Below, one piece after another: positions 62,434-64,000 of a stretch of DNA of 64,000 nucleotides. The DNA is from Bradyrhizobium elkanii WSM2783 (GTDB lineage Bacteria > Pseudomonadota > Alphaproteobacteria > Rhizobiales > Xanthobacteraceae): the NCBI RefSeq assembly GCF_000472865.1, contig NZ_AXAP01000010.1:1-64000 (forward strand), read 5' to 3'. The notes beneath the pieces are model-generated. The model was given only the letters and a program-made list of their open reading frames with translations. It was not told the origin of the DNA and searched no databases. The number at the start of each line of letters is the position of its first letter. Within the stretch, counting starts at the first letter, position 1. Made by a program: the position numbers and the translations under genes.

Positions 62434-62555
62434 TTCGAGGCAAAAATGCTAGTAATTTCAATGCGAGGAAAATTGCGGGGAGGTTGCGGGCAGGGTGAAA
62501 CCAGGCGGCCCCCTGATACGTTCTCCCGCCCCCAGCATTGGGCGGGCGGCGAAGA

Positions 62556-63293
62556 TCAGGCCTTTTCGCCGCTCGGTGAGAACAGATAGCCGCCGCCGCG
62601 GATGGTGCGGATGACCGCGGGCTTGGTCGGATCGATTTCGATCTTGCGGCGGATGCGCATGATCCGGAGGTCGACGGCGCGGTCGAAGGCCTCGGCGTCG
62701 CGCGCATTGGCCAGTTCGAGCAGCCGCTCGCGCGACAGCACCCGTTTCGGATTGGCCGCGAACACCTTCAACAGCCCGAATTCGGATGCCGTCAACGGAT
62801 GCTCGTTGCCCTCGTCGTCGCGCAGCGCCTGCGCCTGCAGGTCGAGCCATTTGGTGCCGAAGCGGACCAATTGTTCCTTTTCGGTCTTGGCGGCCGCAGC
62901 CTCGGGCGCGGCCGCTTTGGCCGGCGTGCTCCGCCGCAGGACCGAGCGGATCCGCGCCATCAATTCGCGCAGCTCGCAGGGTTTTGCCACGTAATCGTCG
63001 GCCCCGAGCTCAAGCCCGACCACGCGGTCGATCGGGCTCGCGGTCGCCGTCAGCATGATGACCGGCACATTCATCCGGCTCTTGAGATCGCGGATGATCG
63101 ACAGCCCGTCTTCCTCGGGCATGTTGAGATCGAGCACCACGAGGTCGGGATGGTTGGTCTCGATCACGCTGCGCAGGCTCTTTCCGCCGTCGCACAGCGT
63201 CACGCCAAAGCCGTGCATCTTGAGATAATCACCGACCATTTCGCGGGCCGGTGCCTCGTCATCGACAATGATGATGTGCGGGCTCTGGGTCAT
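62556..63293 (-). CDS. OmpR-family response regulator
   Basis: The 245-residue protein has a receiver domain (about 5-118) and a winged-helix DNA-binding domain (about 150-240). Asp11/Asp12 and Asp55 (VVLDLNMPEEDG) form the acidic pocket and phosphorylation site, with Lys in YVAKPCE. The C-terminal part has LTASEFGLLKVFAANPKRVLSRERLLE and IRTIRGGGYLF, the OmpR/PhoB pattern. A linker rich in alanine joins them. Its start overlaps the kinase gene's stop by four bases, so the two are coupled. Confidence 0.94.
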   Translation of the reverse strand: MTQSPHIIIVDDEAPAREMVGDYLKMHGFGVTLCDGGKSLRSVIETNHPDLVVLDLNMPEEDGLSIIRDLKSRMNVPVIMLTATASPIDRVVGLELGADDYVAKPCELRELMARIRSVLRRSTPAKAAAPEAAAAKTEKEQLVRFGTKWLDLQAQALRDDEGNEHPLTASEFGLLKVFAANPKRVLSRERLLELANARDAEAFDRAVDLRIMRIRRKIEIDPTKPAVIRTIRGGGYLFSPSGEKA

Positions 63294-64000
63294 GATGTCT
63301 CTGCTGTAGCAGGCAATGTAACCGTAAAGATCGAGCCTTGTCCGGGCCCGGGGCTCTGTGCCGTTACATGGCCGCCATGCATGTCGATGATGCGCTTGAC
63401 GATCGAAAGTCCTAACCCGGTCGAACTCTCCCCTGCTGTCGGCTTGGCTGACAGCCGCTGGAACCTGCCGAACAGGCGACCCAAATCCTCCGGCGAGAGG
63501 CCGGCGCCCTCGTCGGCGATCCGGATCACCGTGTTGTCGCCCTCATGGGTGACGATCACCGTGATCTTGCCGCCGATTGGTGAGTATTTGATGGCATTGC
63601 TGACCAGATTGTCGATTGCCTCGCGAATGCGGTCGGCATCGCACATGGTCACGAAATTCGGTGGTGCGGAGACCGAGATGCTCTGCTGCTTGTTGACCGC
63701 CAGCGGCAGGTTCGCTTCGGCGACCTCGTTGATAAGAGCCGCGACATCGACCGGTTCGCGGCGGATGGTGATGTCGAAGGCGTCGGCCATCGCGTCAGAG
63801 ATCAGATGATCGACCATCGATGTCAGGCGCTTGGTGGCATCCCTGATGTGCTCGACCTGGGTCGCGACCGCCTCCTTTGGCGAGCCGGCGCCGATCAATT
63901 CGGTCAGCATCTCGGTGCGGCCGAGGATCACCCCGAGCGGATTCTTGAGATCATGGGCAACCGTGCCCAGGATCTCGTTCTTGAAGCCGTTGGCACGCTG
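63290..64000 (-). CDS. Sensor histidine kinase, C-terminal part (gene runs off the right edge)
   Basis: About 236 residues are visible, and the frame stays open to the window edge. VAHDLKNPLG is the H-box with the phosphorylated histidine, encoded near 63954. The remaining blocks are the N-box (DNLVSNAIKYSP), G1 (IRIADEGAGLSPEDLGRLF) and G2 (GLGLSIVKRIIDMHGG). The sensor domain lies outside the window. It pairs with the OmpR-type regulator that follows, with overlapping stop and start codons. Confidence 0.92.
   Translation of the reverse strand, partial: QRANGFKNEILGTVAHDLKNPLGVILGRTEMLTELIGAGSPKEAVATQVEHIRDATKRLTSMVDHLISDAMADAFDITIRREPVDVAALINEVAEANLPLAVNKQQSISVSAPPNFVTMCDADRIREAIDNLVSNAIKYSPIGGKITVIVTHEGDNTVIRIADEGAGLSPEDLGRLFGRFQRLSAKPTAGESSTGLGLSIVKRIIDMHGGHVTAQSPGPGQGSIFTVTLPATAETS

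Overview
The window is chromosomal DNA from a GC-rich alphaproteobacterium, most likely Bradyrhizobium or a close relative. The evidence is the set of gene families (Omp25-like/OprB porin, general amino-acid binding protein, Bug-type binding proteins, CioAB-type oxidase, molybdate system with a free-standing Mop protein), the codon use, and above all the intergenic palindromic repeats. These include elements built around GTCATTCCGG/CCGGAATGAC, CCTCACC/CATGAGG and CCTCTCCC/GGGAGAGG arms, which look like the dispersed repeats of that group. The taxonomic call is an inference; no rRNA or tRNA gene was seen.

Layout. 1-170: C-terminal end of a transposase running in from the left. 0.4-8.8 kb: an ATP-grasp enzyme, ferredoxin-NADP reductase, a membrane-anchored glutamate-synthase-domain protein, an orphan nitrate/sulfonate-type ABC ATPase, a fused outer-membrane barrel/porin and a small secreted protein. 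8.9-14.2 kb: a creatininase-family hydrolase divergent from a tight operon (NMT1-type binding protein, ATPase, permease, D-2-hydroxyacid dehydrogenase, two-domain AprI/Inh protease inhibitor). 14.4-21.2 kb: a soluble multi-PAS chemoreceptor, two small unknown genes and a 1288-residue modular protein with an N,N-dimethylformamidase-like domain and repeated DUF4082/cadherin-like modules. 21.2-24.5 kb: an acetyltransferase, then an isochorismatase-like hydrolase and a TetR regulator divergent from an unusual relative of 4-hydroxybutyryl-CoA dehydratase/HpaB. 24.5-30 kb: RadC, AraC regulator, an SDR protein without the catalytic tyrosine, nitronate monooxygenase, 3-methyladenine glycosylase, methionine aminopeptidase. 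30-34.9 kb: MscS channel, K+/H+ antiporter and small envelope proteins. 35-38.2 kb: molybdate uptake (modC, modB, modA, a secreted unknown and mop). 38.4-46.5 kb: MepA, a Bug-type binding protein, a PAS-GGDEF-EAL protein, an acyl-CoA-dehydrogenase-like flavoprotein, LepA. 46.7-55 kb: ArnT-like glycosyltransferase, two MFS transporters, VOC and carboxymuconolactone-decarboxylase-like proteins, paired acyl-CoA dehydrogenases. 55.3-64 kb, all on the minus strand: amino-acid binding protein, L,D-transpeptidase, cyanide-insensitive bd-type oxidase (cioAB plus a 42-residue DUF2474 subunit), periplasmic thioredoxin plus CcdA, a 59-residue protein, an ECF sigma factor, and a response regulator/histidine kinase pair cut by the right edge.

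Most of the window is ordinary core or accessory metabolism. The points I consider most worth checking are the dehydratase-like protein that has lost two of four expected iron-sulfur ligands beside a nested palindromic operator, the large formamidase-like modular protein, the short ModC combined with a separate Mop, the SDR lacking Tyr, the ABC/creatininase/dehydrogenase cassette of unknown substrate, the redox/ECF block with conserved hairpins, and the density of repeat elements. I did not find a CRISPR array, a phage or a recognisable defence island.
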